A stretch of 41,322 bases of DNA from JBFWWW01 sp050245975 (GCA_050245975.1 JBFWWW010000009.1:1-41322); one strand, 5' to 3'. Positions 15,275 to 23,519 are shown, numbered from the stretch's first letter. Translations and numbers: made by a program. Notes: a model not told the origin generated them from the letters alone.

Positions 15275-15853
15275 ATGACCGAGATTGCATCGAAATCCGC
15301 ATTGCGGGCGGCTGCGATCGCCCGCCGCGCGCTGCTGTCGCCGCCCGAGCGGGCTGCCGCGTCCGAGAAGATTGCCGCCGTCGGTCTCGCCTTCGCCGCG
15401 CCGCGCCCGGGGAGCATCATCTCCGGCTTTTCCGCCATGCCCGAGGAGCTCGACGTTTTCCCGCTGCTTGCGCGGCTCGTCGGCGAGGGGTGCCGCGCCT
15501 GCCTGCCGGTGATGCAGGGCAAGGGCGAGCCGCTTGCCTTCCGGACCTGGGCGCCCGGCGACGAACTCGACATTGCGCTGTGGGGTATCCGCCAGCCGAA
15601 GGCGGAGCAGCCGACGGTCGACCCCGACATCCTGCTCGTGCCGCTGCTCGCCTGGGATGCCGAGGGCTGGCGCCTCGGCTACGGCGGCGGCTTCTACGAC
15701 CGCACGCTACGCGGCCTGCGGGCGCGAAAGCCGGTCGTCGCGGTCGGCGTCGCCTTCGACGGCCAGCAGGTCGACGCGGTTCCCCATCTCGACTATGACG
15801 AACGGCTGGACTGGGTTCTGACGCCCGGCGGCCCGCGCCGCTTTCCGGCCTGA
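15275..15853 (+). CDS. ygfA: 5-formyltetrahydrofolate cyclo-ligase
   Basis: 192 residues. It converts 5-formyl-THF to 5,10-methenyl-THF using ATP, returning the storage folate to one-carbon metabolism. The hallmark RLGYGGGFYDRTLRGL (about 128-143) is intact, and KSALRAAAIARRALLS at the N-terminus and DILLVPLLAWD fit the family. The start ATG at 15275 lies about 70 bases after the 6S RNA end. In bacteria with this order the enzyme mRNA and 6S RNA can share a transcript, but no ribosome site better than a weak purine run is visible. The upstream frame is open but overlaps the 6S RNA, so I exclude it. Confidence 0.93.
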   Translation: MTEIASKSALRAAAIARRALLSPPERAAASEKIAAVGLAFAAPRPGSIISGFSAMPEELDVFPLLARLVGEGCRACLPVMQGKGEPLAFRTWAPGDELDIALWGIRQPKAEQPTVDPDILLVPLLAWDAEGWRLGYGGGFYDRTLRGLRARKPVVAVGVAFDGQQVDAVPHLDYDERLDWVLTPGGPRRFPA

Positions 15854-15875
15854 CGGCAACCGATCGGATTTTTGG

Positions 15876-16700
15876 ATGCGCCTTCTCTTTCTCGGCGACG
15901 TTGTGGGGCGTACGGGCCGCCAGGCGGTGGTCGAGCAGCTGCCCGGGTTGCGGCGGCGGTGGAAGCTCGACTTCGTCATCGTCAACGGCGAGAACGCCGC
16001 CGGCGGCTTCGGCATCACGGAGGCGATCGTCGAGGACCTGCTGGGCGCGGGCGCCGACGTCATCACGCTCGGCAACCACTCCTTCGACCAGAAGGAGGCA
16101 CTGGTCTTCATCGAGCGCGTGCCCCAGCTCCTGCGCCCGATCAACTATCCGCCCGGCACGCCGGGCCGCGGCGCCGGGCTCTTCAAGTCGGCCGGCGGCG
16201 CCGATGTGCTGGTGATGAACGCCATGGGCCGCATCTTCATGCCGGAGCTCGACTGCCCGTTCCGCGCCGTCGATGCCGAGGTCGAGGCCTGCGGCCTGAA
16301 GCGCGGCGCGGATGCCATCGTCATCGACTTTCATGCCGAGGCGACGAGCGAGAAAGAGGCGATGGGCCATTATGTCGACGGACGGGCGAGCCTCGTCGTC
16401 GGCACGCACACGCATGTGCCGACCGCCGACGAGCGCGTCCTGCCGGCGGGCACGGCCTACATGACCGACGCGGGCATGTGCGGCGACTACAACTCCGTGC
16501 TCGGCATGACGATCGAGGAGCCGATCAACCGGTTCCTGACGAAGGTGCCGCGCGCGCGCTTCGAGCCGGCGTCGGGGCCCGCGACTTTGTCGGGGCTGTG
16601 CGTCGACATCGACGATGCGACCGGGCTGGCGCGGGCCGCAAAAGGTTTGCGGCTCGGTGGTGTCCTTGCACCTACCGAGCCGCTGTTCTGGGTCGAGTGA
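15876..16700 (+). CDS. ymdB: YmdB-family metallophosphoesterase (TIGR00282)
   Basis: 274 residues, 22 bp after ygfA and probably in the same operon. It has the calcineurin-like dimetal site: MRLLFLGDVVGRTGR (1-15), NGENAAGGFG near 38, TLGNHSFDQKE near 66, VIDFHAEATSEK mid-protein, and VGTHTHVPTADERVLP. The Bacillus homologue YmdB is a 2',3'-cyclic-nucleotide phosphodiesterase that affects sporulation and biofilm choice; in alphaproteobacteria the role is unproven. Length and all metal ligands are as expected. The name is based on the family and not on demonstrated function. Confidence 0.9.
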   Translation: MRLLFLGDVVGRTGRQAVVEQLPGLRRRWKLDFVIVNGENAAGGFGITEAIVEDLLGAGADVITLGNHSFDQKEALVFIERVPQLLRPINYPPGTPGRGAGLFKSAGGADVLVMNAMGRIFMPELDCPFRAVDAEVEACGLKRGADAIVIDFHAEATSEKEAMGHYVDGRASLVVGTHTHVPTADERVLPAGTAYMTDAGMCGDYNSVLGMTIEEPINRFLTKVPRARFEPASGPATLSGLCVDIDDATGLARAAKGLRLGGVLAPTEPLFWVE

Positions 16701-16846
16701 GAAAGAGTCTGATGGACGCCAGGCACCGGCCAATTCCGGTCACCTCTAAGGAAGCCGATACTCGCGACCTCCGCTGGGCGTCCGCTGGGCAGCGTGGCGA
16801 CGACCAGGATGGTTTCCATCTGGTTAATGACGGTAGCGTGCGTCCC

Positions 16847-16861
16847 TTAACAAAAGGTTAA
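16847..16861. promoter_or_regulatory. Perfect CtrA box upstream of yebC
   Basis: TTAA-CAAAAGG-TTAA matches the full TTAA-N7-TTAA consensus of the cell-cycle regulator CtrA. It is 99 bp before the yebC start codon, and an additional half site (TTAA) lies at 16824-16827. A TATAAG that could be a -10 is at 16915-16920, which would put the box about 75 bp upstream of transcription start. Confidence 0.55.
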
Positions 16862-16960
16862 AGGCGCTGTGGCGGATGGGCCTCTGCGGACTGGATTCTG
16901 CCATTTGAGGCCCCTATAAGCTCGGCTGCACATTTCAGGCGAGCAGGGCATCCGAGACCG

Positions 16961-17710
16961 ATGGCAGGCCATTCCCAGTTCAAGAACATCATGCACCGCA
17001 AGGGCCGGCAGGACGCCGCCCGCGCCCGCCTGTTCGCGAAGTTCGGACGCGAGATCACGACCGCGGCGCGCAACGGCTCGCCGGACCCGGACATGAACCC
17101 GCGGCTGCGCCTCGCCATCCAGGCGGCTCGCGCCGAGAACATGCCGAAGGACAACATCGAGCGCGCCATCAAGAAGGCGGCGGGCGCGGATACCGAGAGC
17201 TACGAGGCCGTGCGCTACGAGGGTTACGGCCCCGGCGGCGTCGCCGTCATCGTCGAGGCGCTGACCGACAACCGCAACCGCACCGGCGGCGCCGTGCGCG
17301 CGGCCTTCACGAAATACGCCGGCAATCTGGGCGCCACGGGCTCCGTGAGCCATATGTTCCAGCACGTCGGCGAGATCGTCTATCCGCCGGCAGCCGGATC
17401 GGCCGACGCCATGGTGGAGGCTGCCATCGAGGCCGGCGCGGAGGACGTCGTGTCCGACGAGGACGGCCACACCGTGCTCTGCAGCTTCGAGAGCCTCGGC
17501 ACCGTTGCGGCGGCGCTGGAAGCCAAGCTCGGCCAGCCGTCCTCGGTGAAAGCCATCTGGAAGCCGACCCTGACCACCAGTCTCGACGAGGAGAAGGCCG
17601 CCTCCGTCCTGAAGCTGCTCGCCACCCTCGAGGAGGATGACGACGTTCAGAATGTCTTTTCCAATTTCGAGGTTTCCGACCAGGTGCTGGCGAAGCTGAC
17701 GGCGGCCTGA
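16961..17710 (+). CDS. yebC: YebC/PmpR family DNA-binding regulator or translation factor
   Basis: 249 residues, full length. The N-terminus MAGHSQFKNIMHRKGRQDAA is the alphaproteobacterial form of the DUF28 signature. GREITTAARNG, NMPKDNIERAIKKA, GYGPGGVAVIVEALTDN and ATGSVSHMF follow in standard order. YebC proteins were described as transcription regulators; recent work on YebC-type proteins in bacteria and on mitochondrial TACO1 links them to relieving ribosome stalling at proline stretches. It stands upstream of ruvC, as in many bacteria. The stop is followed 24 bp later by a hairpin, so ruvC is probably on a separate transcript. Confidence 0.93.
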   Translation: MAGHSQFKNIMHRKGRQDAARARLFAKFGREITTAARNGSPDPDMNPRLRLAIQAARAENMPKDNIERAIKKAAGADTESYEAVRYEGYGPGGVAVIVEALTDNRNRTGGAVRAAFTKYAGNLGATGSVSHMFQHVGEIVYPPAAGSADAMVEAAIEAGAEDVVSDEDGHTVLCSFESLGTVAAALEAKLGQPSSVKAIWKPTLTTSLDEEKAASVLKLLATLEEDDDVQNVFSNFEVSDQVLAKLTAA

Positions 17711-17733
17711 AGCGCGCGGCTCCAGCAAATACG

Positions 17734-17755
17734 GGCCATCCTATGGGGGATGGCC
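17734..17755 (+). terminator. Hairpin after yebC
   Basis: GGCCATCC, loop TATGGG, GGATGGCC: a perfect 8-bp stem 23 bp beyond the yebC stop, followed by GCCCTTGG rather than a T-run. Confidence 0.55.
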
Positions 17756-17896
17756 GCCCTTGGTAAACGGACCCTGCGCAATTCGCCTCAATTTTCGGAG
17801 GTGGCCGCAAGGGAAGGTAAAAGGGCGGCGGTTAGGGTTTCTTCACACGCGCCGGTGCCGGATCGTCCGCACCGCGCAGCGACGCGGGGGACCCCC

Positions 17897-18103
17897 ATGC
17901 AGCTCGGCTCGCAGGAATTCGATACCTACGTCAACAACCTGCGCCGCATCCTGACGGCGGACGCGGCCGAGCGCCAGCTCGCTGCTTCCCGCCCGCGCGC
18001 CGGCGGCCTCGTCGCTAACCCCTACGTGTTCGGCGTTGTCCGCTCCACCTGCTTCGACTACCAGAACGGCCGCGTGACGCTCGCCTCCGGCATCGCCGCC
18101 TGA
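17897..18103 (+). CDS. Small protein of unknown function between yebC and ruvC
   Basis: 68 residues from the ATG at 17897, with a GGGGGAC purine run 6 bases upstream; the frame is open further up, but the region before it contains the yebC terminator. The sequence begins MQLGSQEFDTYVNNLRRILT and ends VNPYVFGVVRST-like, CFDYQNGRVTLASG (one cysteine, no signal peptide, no membrane helix). The codon choice (strong third-position GC) looks coding. I do not recognise a family. It could be a real small gene co-transcribed with ruvC or a chance frame in GC-rich DNA. Confidence 0.45.
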   Translation: MQLGSQEFDTYVNNLRRILTADAAERQLAASRPRAGGLVANPYVFGVVRSTCFDYQNGRVTLASGIAA

Positions 18104-18220
18104 GCCCGCGGGCCCGGCCCGCCACCCACTGTCGCATTCCCGCCGCGCCCGGCCGTCGATCTGCCGCGCACCCCGCCTGCCGTCTTCGCGCATCGGCCGC
18201 CTGTGCTATCAGCATGGGCC

Positions 18221-18742
18221 ATGCGGGGGACAGCGATTCGCATCATCGGTATCGATCCGGGGCTGAGGCGCACCGGATGGGGCATCGTCGAGAGCGACGG
18301 CGTGCGACTCGTTTATGTCGCCAGCGGTCTCGTCGTCTCCGATGACGGCGACGACCTCGCCTATCGCCTGCGGTCGATCTACCAGGGCCTCGTCGACGTC
18401 ATCGCCGCGCACAAGCCGGCGGAGGCCGCGGTCGAGGAGACGTTCGTCAACGAGAACGCGCGCGCCACGCTGAAGCTCGGCCAGGCGCGCGGCATGGCCC
18501 TGCTGGCGCCGGCGCTGCACGGCCTGCGTGTCGCCGAATACCAGCCAAACCTCATCAAGAAGACCGTTGTCGGCGCCGGCCATGCCGAGAAGCGCCAGAT
18601 CCAGACCATGATCGGCTTCCTGCTGCCGCGCGCGACCTTCGACAGCGCGGACGAGGCCGACGCGCTCGCCATCGCCATTTGCCATGCGACACATCGCGCG
18701 ACGCCCGCTGCCGCGCTGGCGCGCCGGGAGATCCGCGCATGA
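18221..18742 (+). CDS. ruvC: Holliday junction endodeoxyribonuclease RuvC
   Basis: 173 residues from the ATG at 18221, which gives the usual RuvC length; a GTG 18 bases upstream is possible. It cuts four-way junctions symmetrically after RuvAB branch migration. The RNase H-like active site is present: IIGIDPGLRRTGWG with the first Asp at 12, VEETFVNENARATLKLGQAR with the catalytic Glu around 71, and DEADALAIAICH with the late Asp pair. KKTVVGAGHAEKRQI is the DNA-binding loop. The stop overlaps the ruvA start in an ATGA junction, so ruvC and ruvA are translationally coupled. Confidence 0.96.
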   Translation: MRGTAIRIIGIDPGLRRTGWGIVESDGVRLVYVASGLVVSDDGDDLAYRLRSIYQGLVDVIAAHKPAEAAVEETFVNENARATLKLGQARGMALLAPALHGLRVAEYQPNLIKKTVVGAGHAEKRQIQTMIGFLLPRATFDSADEADALAIAICHATHRATPAAALARREIRA

Positions 18743-19362
18743 TCGGCAAGCTCGCCGGCAAGGTCGACGCGATCGGCGAGGCGCACGCCATCATCGACGT
18801 GAACGGTGTCGGCTACGAGGTGCAGCTCTCCGCGCGCACGCTGCGGGGACTCAGGATCGGCGAGACGGTGGCGCTCACCATCGACACGCACGTGCGCGAG
18901 GACGCGATCCGGCTGTTCGGGTTCTCGAGCGAGGTGGAGCGCTCGTGGTTCCGCACGCTGCAGACCATCCAGGGCGTCGGCTCGAAGGTGGCGCTGGCGG
19001 TCCTGGGCGTGCTGTCGCCGTCCGAACTCGCCAACGCCGTGGCGCTGGGTCACTGGCAGGCGGTGGAGCAGGCGCAGGGCGTCGGCCGCAAGCTCGCGCA
19101 GCGCATCACGTCGGAACTGAAGGACAAGGCGCCCGCGCTGTCGGTCGCCGGCCTCAACGTGCCGGCGACGCCTGCCGCCAAGGGGGCCGCCGGTGCCGCC
19201 CTCGCGCCGAGCGCGCTCGCCGAGGCCATCTCGGCGCTGACGAACCTCGGCTATCAGCCGACGCAGGCCAGCGCCGCCGTCGCCACCGCCATGAAGGAAC
19301 TGGGCGAGGATGCGGATACCGCCAAGCTCATCCGCCGCGGCCTCAAGGAGCTGGCGCGCTAG
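18739..19362 (+). CDS. ruvA: Holliday junction DNA helicase subunit RuvA
   Basis: 207 residues. RuvA tetramers clamp the four-way junction and load RuvB rings. Domain I is the N-terminal OB-fold (MIGKLAGKVDAIGEAHAIID, NGVGYEV); domain II has the helix-hairpin-helix pairs IQGVGSKVALAVLG (about 76-89) and AQGVGRKLAQRITSEL (about 112-127); domain III (about 155-207, ALTNLGYQPTQA) contacts RuvB. It starts inside the last codons of ruvC. A 95-bp gap separates it from ruvB, longer than usual, and I see no clear promoter or hairpin in it. Confidence 0.96.
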   Translation: MIGKLAGKVDAIGEAHAIIDVNGVGYEVQLSARTLRGLRIGETVALTIDTHVREDAIRLFGFSSEVERSWFRTLQTIQGVGSKVALAVLGVLSPSELANAVALGHWQAVEQAQGVGRKLAQRITSELKDKAPALSVAGLNVPATPAAKGAAGAALAPSALAEAISALTNLGYQPTQASAAVATAMKELGEDADTAKLIRRGLKELAR

Positions 19363-19457
19363 CCGTTGTGTCATGCCCACACTCTCCACCGTGCGGCCGC
19401 ATGTTGCGCCGCCCGCGCCTTGACACTCCCGGCGAACCACCTCAGACAGAACAAACC

Positions 19458-20528
19458 ATGACCGACGATCGCCTCGTCACCGGCGCCAGGCGCGAAACGG
19501 ATGCGGATGCCTCGCTGCGCCCGCAACGGCTCGACGACTTCATCGGCCAGGAGCAGGCGCGCGCCAACCTGCGCGTGTTCATCACGGCCGCGCGGTCGCG
19601 CGGGGATGCGCTCGACCACGTGCTGTTCGCCGGCCCGCCCGGCCTCGGCAAGACGACGCTGGCGCAGATCATGGCGCGCGAGCTGGGCGTCGGCTTCCGC
19701 GCCACGTCGGGGCCCGTCATCTCCAAGGCCGGCGACCTCGCCGCCCTGCTGACCAATCTTGAAGACCGCGACGTCCTGTTCATCGACGAGATCCACCGCC
19801 TCAATCCCGCGGTGGAGGAGATCCTCTATCCCGCCATGGAGGACTTCCAGCTCGACCTCATCATCGGCGAGGGGCCGGCGGCGCGCTCGGTGCGCATCGA
19901 CCTCGCGAAGTTCACGCTCATCGGTGCCACGACGCGCTCCGGGCTCCTCACCACGCCGCTGCGCGACCGCTTCGGCATCCCCATCCGCCTCAACTTCTAT
20001 ACCGTGGACGAGCTGGAGCAGGTGGTGACGCGCGGCGCCCGCGTGCTCGGCGCGCCGCTGGTGCCGGAGGGCGCGCGCGAGATCGCGCGACGCGCGCGCG
20101 GCACGCCGCGCATCGCCGGCCGCCTCCTGCGCCGCGTGCGCGATTTCGCCGTCGTGGAGCATGCCGCGCGCATCGATGCCGCCGTCGCCGACCGCGCGCT
20201 GGGCCAGCTCGAAGTGGACAACGAGGGCCTCGACGCCCTCGACCACCGCTATCTGGGCTGCATCGCGCGCACCTATGAGGGCGGACCGGTCGGCATCGAG
20301 ACGCTGTCGGCCGCACTGTCCGAGCCGCGCGACGCGCTGGAGGAGATCGTCGAGCCCTACCTGCTGCAGCAGGGCTTCGTCAGCCGCACCCCGCGCGGCC
20401 GCGTGCTGACGCTCAAGGCTTACCGGCACCTCGGGCTGTCCGGTCCGGCGCGCCTGTCGACGCCGCAATTCGGCCTTTTCGACCCCGACACTGATCTCGA
20501 TGACGAGAGCAGGTCCGGGGCGGCGTGA
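19458..20528 (+). CDS. ruvB: Holliday junction branch migration ATPase RuvB
   Basis: 356 residues from the ATG at 19458. The AAA+ motor that drives branch migration with RuvA. RPQRLDDFIGQEQARANL opens the family signature; Walker A GPPGLGKT is at 59-66, Walker B is VLFIDEIHRL, sensor 1 is LIGATTRSG, and the arginine-rich GTPRIAGRLLRRVRDFA belongs to the small domain. The C-terminal winged helix ends with TPRGRVLTLKAYRHLGL. Its stop codon is directly followed by the ATG of the metallophosphoesterase gene, so the operon continues. Confidence 0.97.
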   Translation: MTDDRLVTGARRETDADASLRPQRLDDFIGQEQARANLRVFITAARSRGDALDHVLFAGPPGLGKTTLAQIMARELGVGFRATSGPVISKAGDLAALLTNLEDRDVLFIDEIHRLNPAVEEILYPAMEDFQLDLIIGEGPAARSVRIDLAKFTLIGATTRSGLLTTPLRDRFGIPIRLNFYTVDELEQVVTRGARVLGAPLVPEGAREIARRARGTPRIAGRLLRRVRDFAVVEHAARIDAAVADRALGQLEVDNEGLDALDHRYLGCIARTYEGGPVGIETLSAALSEPRDALEEIVEPYLLQQGFVSRTPRGRVLTLKAYRHLGLSGPARLSTPQFGLFDPDTDLDDESRSGAA

Positions 20529-21467
20529 ATGCGGGACGGGTCGGGGCGCCGCGTGACGCGCCGTGGGTTCATCGCCGGTGCGGCCGGTATACTTGCGGGC
20601 CTGGCCGGCATCGGCGGCTATGCGTTCGGCATCGAGCCGCTGCTGCGCCTGTCCGTCACGCGCTACCGCATCGCGCCCGCGGGATGGCCGGCGGGCCTCA
20701 AGCTGCGCATTGCGGCGCTCGCCGATATTCATACCTGCGATCCGTGGATGACGGCGGGCCACGTGCGCTCGATCGTCGATGCGGCCAATGCCCTTCGGCC
20801 GGACATCACCGTACTGCTCGGCGACTACATCTCGCATCAGCGGTTCGCGCACGGCGCGGTGCCCTATGCGGACTGGGCGGGCGAGCTCGGCCGCCTCGAG
20901 GCGCCGCTCGGCGTGCATGCGATCCTCGGCAATCACGACTGGTGGGACGACCCCGACGTGCAGCGCCGCCGGGCGGGACCAACGCCGGCAGGCCGCGCGC
21001 TCCAGGCCGCGGGCATTCCCGTTTATGAGAACGATGCGCGCCGGCTGGTGAAGGACGGCATCCCGTTCTGGCTCGGCGGGCTCGGCGACCAATGGGCCTT
21101 CTATCGCCGCCGCATCGGCGTGCCGTATCGCGACGACTATGCTTACGACGGCGTCGATGACCTCGATGGTCTGCTGGCGAAAGTGACGGACGATGCGCCG
21201 CTCGTCCTGCTGGTGCACGAGCCCGACATCTTCCCGCGCATCCCGCCGCGCGCCGCCGTCACGCTGTGCGGCCACACCCACGGCGGCCAGGTGCGGCTCT
21301 TCGGCTATTCGCCGGTGGTGCCGTCCCGCTTCGGCAACCGCTATGCTTACGGGCACGTGGTCGAGGACGGCCGCCACCTCGTCATCTCGGGCGGGCTCGG
21401 CTGCTCGATCATGCCGGTGCGCTTCGGCATGCCGCCGGAGATCGTCCTCGTCGACCTGGGAGCCTGA
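20529..21467 (+). CDS. Tat-exported metallophosphoesterase (YkuE/YaeI-like)
   Basis: 312 residues. The N-terminus has a twin-arginine signal (RRVTRRGFIAGAAGILAGLA), so the folded protein is probably sent across the inner membrane. The calcineurin-like core has LADIHTCDPWM, LLGDYISHQ, ILGNHDWWDD, LLVHEPDIFP and LCGHTHGGQVRLFG, a full set of dimetal ligands. Relatives are annotated as UDP-2,3-diacylglucosamine hydrolase-like or general phosphoesterases (Bacillus YkuE is a Tat substrate in the wall), but the substrate is not known. It begins immediately after the ruvB stop and is followed four bases later by ybgC. Confidence 0.88.
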   Translation: MRDGSGRRVTRRGFIAGAAGILAGLAGIGGYAFGIEPLLRLSVTRYRIAPAGWPAGLKLRIAALADIHTCDPWMTAGHVRSIVDAANALRPDITVLLGDYISHQRFAHGAVPYADWAGELGRLEAPLGVHAILGNHDWWDDPDVQRRRAGPTPAGRALQAAGIPVYENDARRLVKDGIPFWLGGLGDQWAFYRRRIGVPYRDDYAYDGVDDLDGLLAKVTDDAPLVLLVHEPDIFPRIPPRAAVTLCGHTHGGQVRLFGYSPVVPSRFGNRYAYGHVVEDGRHLVISGGLGCSIMPVRFGMPPEIVLVDLGA

Positions 21468-21470
21468 GAC

Positions 21471-21944
21471 ATGTCCGATGCACCGGCCGCCGACTGGCCC
21501 GATCTCGCCGGCCGCATCGCTGTCGATGCCGCGGGACGCCGGCACGTGCTGCCGATCCGCGTCTATTTCGAGGACACCGATTTTTCCGGCCTCGTCTACC
21601 ACGGGTCCTACGTGCGCTGGTGCGAGCGGGGCCGTTCGGATTTCCTGCGCCTCGTCGGCAACGATCATCGCGCGCTGTTCGAGGGCAGCGAGGGGCGCGA
21701 AGCTGCCGCCTTCGTCGTCCGCCGCATGAGCCTCGACTTCCGCCGCCCGGCGCGCATCGACGACGTGCTCGAGGTGGTGACGCGCGTCGCCGACATCGGC
21801 GCCGCCACCTTGACGCTCGATCAGCGCATTTTTCGCGCAGGTGTTGAACTCTTCACCGCGGAGGTCATGGTCGTGCTGGTGAGCCGGTCCGGCAAGCCGC
21901 TGCGCCTCTCGCAGGCCGTCCGCGCCTCGCTCAGCGCGCCGTAG
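21471..21944 (+). CDS. ybgC: Tol-Pal-associated acyl-CoA thioesterase YbgC
   Basis: 157 residues, ATG at 21471 with GGGAG 9 bases upstream. A hotdog-fold thioesterase of the 4-hydroxybenzoyl-CoA thioesterase type; VYFEDTDFSGLVYHGSYVRW contains the catalytic Asp (DTDFSG) and the conserved YHG/W pattern. E. coli YbgC hydrolyses acyl-CoA and acyl-ACP and associates with phospholipid synthesis enzymes at the membrane. The name reflects its fixed position ahead of tolQ. Here another thioesterase gene and a 371-bp gap separate it from tolQ, so it may not share the tol transcript. Confidence 0.92.
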   Translation: MSDAPAADWPDLAGRIAVDAAGRRHVLPIRVYFEDTDFSGLVYHGSYVRWCERGRSDFLRLVGNDHRALFEGSEGREAAAFVVRRMSLDFRRPARIDDVLEVVTRVADIGAATLTLDQRIFRAGVELFTAEVMVVLVSRSGKPLRLSQAVRASLSAP

Positions 21945-22005
21945 CCGGGCCGCTGCGATCGCTGCTAGTCTTGGCCATCGTCACGCCATCTGGAGAGACC
22001 GTCCC

Positions 22006-22422
22006 GTGTTCACCGTCGAGCAGATGCAGAAACGCCTCGAGCCGCTGTTTCCCGGTCTCATGGGCGTCGAGCTGAAGGAGCTGGCACCCGAGCGGGTTCT
22101 CGCACACATGACCGTGCGGCCCGACCTGTGCACGGCCGGCGGCATCCTGCACGGCGGCGCCTACATGGCGTTCGCCGACACCATCGGAGCGGTGGCCACC
22201 GTCATCAACATGCCGCAGGGTGCGCGCACGACGACGGTCGAATCCAAGACCAACTTTCTCGGCGCGGCCCCCGCCGGCTCGCGCGTCGTTGCCGAGAGCA
22301 CGCCGCTGCACCGTGGCAAGACCACGCAGGTGTGGCAGACGACGATCCGCAACGAGGCCGGCAAGCTGCTCGCCATCGTCACGCAGACGCAGCTCATTCT
22401 TCCGGCCACAGACAAAGCCTGA
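22006..22422 (+). CDS. PaaI-type hotdog thioesterase
   Basis: 138 residues from a GTG at 22006 with GGAGAG 9 bases upstream. The core motif CTAGGILHGGAYMAFADTIG (about 42-61) is that of PaaI/HGG-type hotdog thioesterases, in which the HGG loop and the following acidic residue handle the thioester. The likely substrate is an aryl- or acyl-CoA; the specificity is not readable. It is 61 bp downstream of ybgC on the same strand, so two unrelated hotdog thioesterases stand in tandem before the tol operon. No phenylacetate genes are nearby. Confidence 0.87.
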   Translation: MFTVEQMQKRLEPLFPGLMGVELKELAPERVLAHMTVRPDLCTAGGILHGGAYMAFADTIGAVATVINMPQGARTTTVESKTNFLGAAPAGSRVVAESTPLHRGKTTQVWQTTIRNEAGKLLAIVTQTQLILPATDKA

Positions 22423-22793
22423 GGCGAGACCTGAGGCGCGGTGTCGCGGGACCGCAGCAGGCCGGTCGCGCGCGGCCGCCGAGCGTGCTATGGCCACGGC
22501 GCGTGTTCCCGCGGCGGAGCCCAAGTTTAGTCATATTGCGTGGCACTATGGCCGCACTCCCGAAGCAACAGGCCTCTTGCGGGCAGGCTGCAGGGGGAGG
22601 GATGCGCAACTCATTGGGCCTGCGGGCGGTTGCTTCAGGCGGCCGGCCGTTCAGGCATGCCTTGCGGCGCAGAATCGCCGCAGGGTCTCGCGCCGGTCGC
22701 GGCGCACCAATGTGATGAGCAGGCCGGGCAGGTCCCGGCCGTGATGGGGCGCCCGCCGTCGGGCGCGGGCAGCAAATCGGGCGCGGGTCTTCC
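22423..22793. other. 371-bp leader/promoter region of the tol operon
   Basis: No gene is supported. It should contain the tolQ promoter, but I find no convincing -35/-10 pair; the least GC-rich patch is around 22527-22550 (AAGTTTAGTCATATTGCG). A 10-pair hairpin lies at 22660-22685. A frame of about 55 codons from the ATG at 22548 is open, but nothing supports its translation. Confidence 0.5.
22660..22685 (+). promoter_or_regulatory. Stem-loop in the tolQ leader
   Basis: CCTTGCGGCG, loop CAGAAT, CGCCGCAGGG: ten consecutive pairs including one T-G wobble. It is 108 bp before the tolQ ATG. It may end upstream transcription (from ybgC and the PaaI-type gene) or fold in the tol mRNA leader; no T-run follows. 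Confidence 0.5.
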
Positions 22794-23510
22794 ATGAATC
22801 CTCTCGACGTCGCAAAGGGCGTACTCGTACCGGCCACGGCCGGCGGCTTTTCCTTCCTCGAGCTGTTCCTGCAGGCACACATCGTCGTCAAATTCGTGAT
22901 GATCGGCCTGCTGCTGGCCTCCGTCTGGTCGTGGGCCATCATCCTCGAGAAGCTGTTCGCCTTCCGCCGCGCCAGGCGCGAGTCGGACCGCTTCGAGCAG
23001 GTGTTCTGGTCCGGGCAGTCGCTCGACGAGCTCTATGCCGGGCTGGCGCGCGACAAGACGGTGTCGATGGCTTCGCTGTTCGTCGCCGCCATGCGCGAGT
23101 GGAAACGCTCGGTGGAAGGCAACATCCGCGCGCTGGGCGGCATCCAGCTGCGTGTCGAGAAGGTGATGGACGTCACCATCAGCCGCGAGATGGAACAGCT
23201 CGACCGCCGCCTCCTGTTCCTCGCCACGGTCGGCTCGACGGCGCCCTTCGTCGGACTGTTCGGCACGGTGTGGGGCATCATGACCAGCTTCCAGGCCATC
23301 GCCGCCTCGAAGAACACCAATCTCGCCGTCGTCGCGCCGGGCATCGCGGAAGCGCTCTTCGCCACCGCGCTCGGCCTTCTTGCCGCCATCCCGGCGGTCA
23401 TATTCTACAACAAGTTCGCGGCCGATTCCTCGCGACTCAGCCAGCGGCTCGATGCGTTCGCCGACGAGTTCTCGGCCATCGTGTCGCGCCAGATCGACGT
23501 CAGGACCTGA
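22794..23510 (+). CDS. tolQ: Tol-Pal system proton channel protein TolQ
   Basis: 238 residues. It forms the proton channel with TolR in the inner membrane and energises TolA. Three membrane helices: about 24-46 (LQAHIVVKFVMIGLLLASVW), 139-163 (LLFLATVGSTAPFVGLFGTV) and 175-205 (APGIAEALFATALGLLAAIP). The GSTAPFVGLFGTVWGI motif is highly conserved in TolQ/ExbB. The ATG at 22794 follows a long leader. tolR starts nine bases after its stop. It differs clearly from the MotA-like protein at 7177. Confidence 0.96.
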   Translation: MNPLDVAKGVLVPATAGGFSFLELFLQAHIVVKFVMIGLLLASVWSWAIILEKLFAFRRARRESDRFEQVFWSGQSLDELYAGLARDKTVSMASLFVAAMREWKRSVEGNIRALGGIQLRVEKVMDVTISREMEQLDRRLLFLATVGSTAPFVGLFGTVWGIMTSFQAIAASKNTNLAVVAPGIAEALFATALGLLAAIPAVIFYNKFAADSSRLSQRLDAFADEFSAIVSRQIDVRT

Positions 23511-23519
23511 GGCCGATCC

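Noticed and set aside
16701..16960. Gene between ymdB and yebC
   Set aside because: No frame with a start signal or coding character; the 260 bp hold only the CtrA box and a possible -10.
19371..21668. Very long open frame (about 765 codons) antisense to ruvB, the Tat phosphoesterase and ybgC
   Set aside because: GC-rich codon bias opens antisense frames. The translation is Arg/Ala/His-rich without domains, and the sense genes are certain. The same applies to long antisense frames under hutIHG, cpoB/tilS, ftsH and serA.
22548..22715. Short upstream ORF in the tolQ leader
   Set aside because: About 55 codons without a ribosome site, signal or domain. It overlaps the predicted hairpin.
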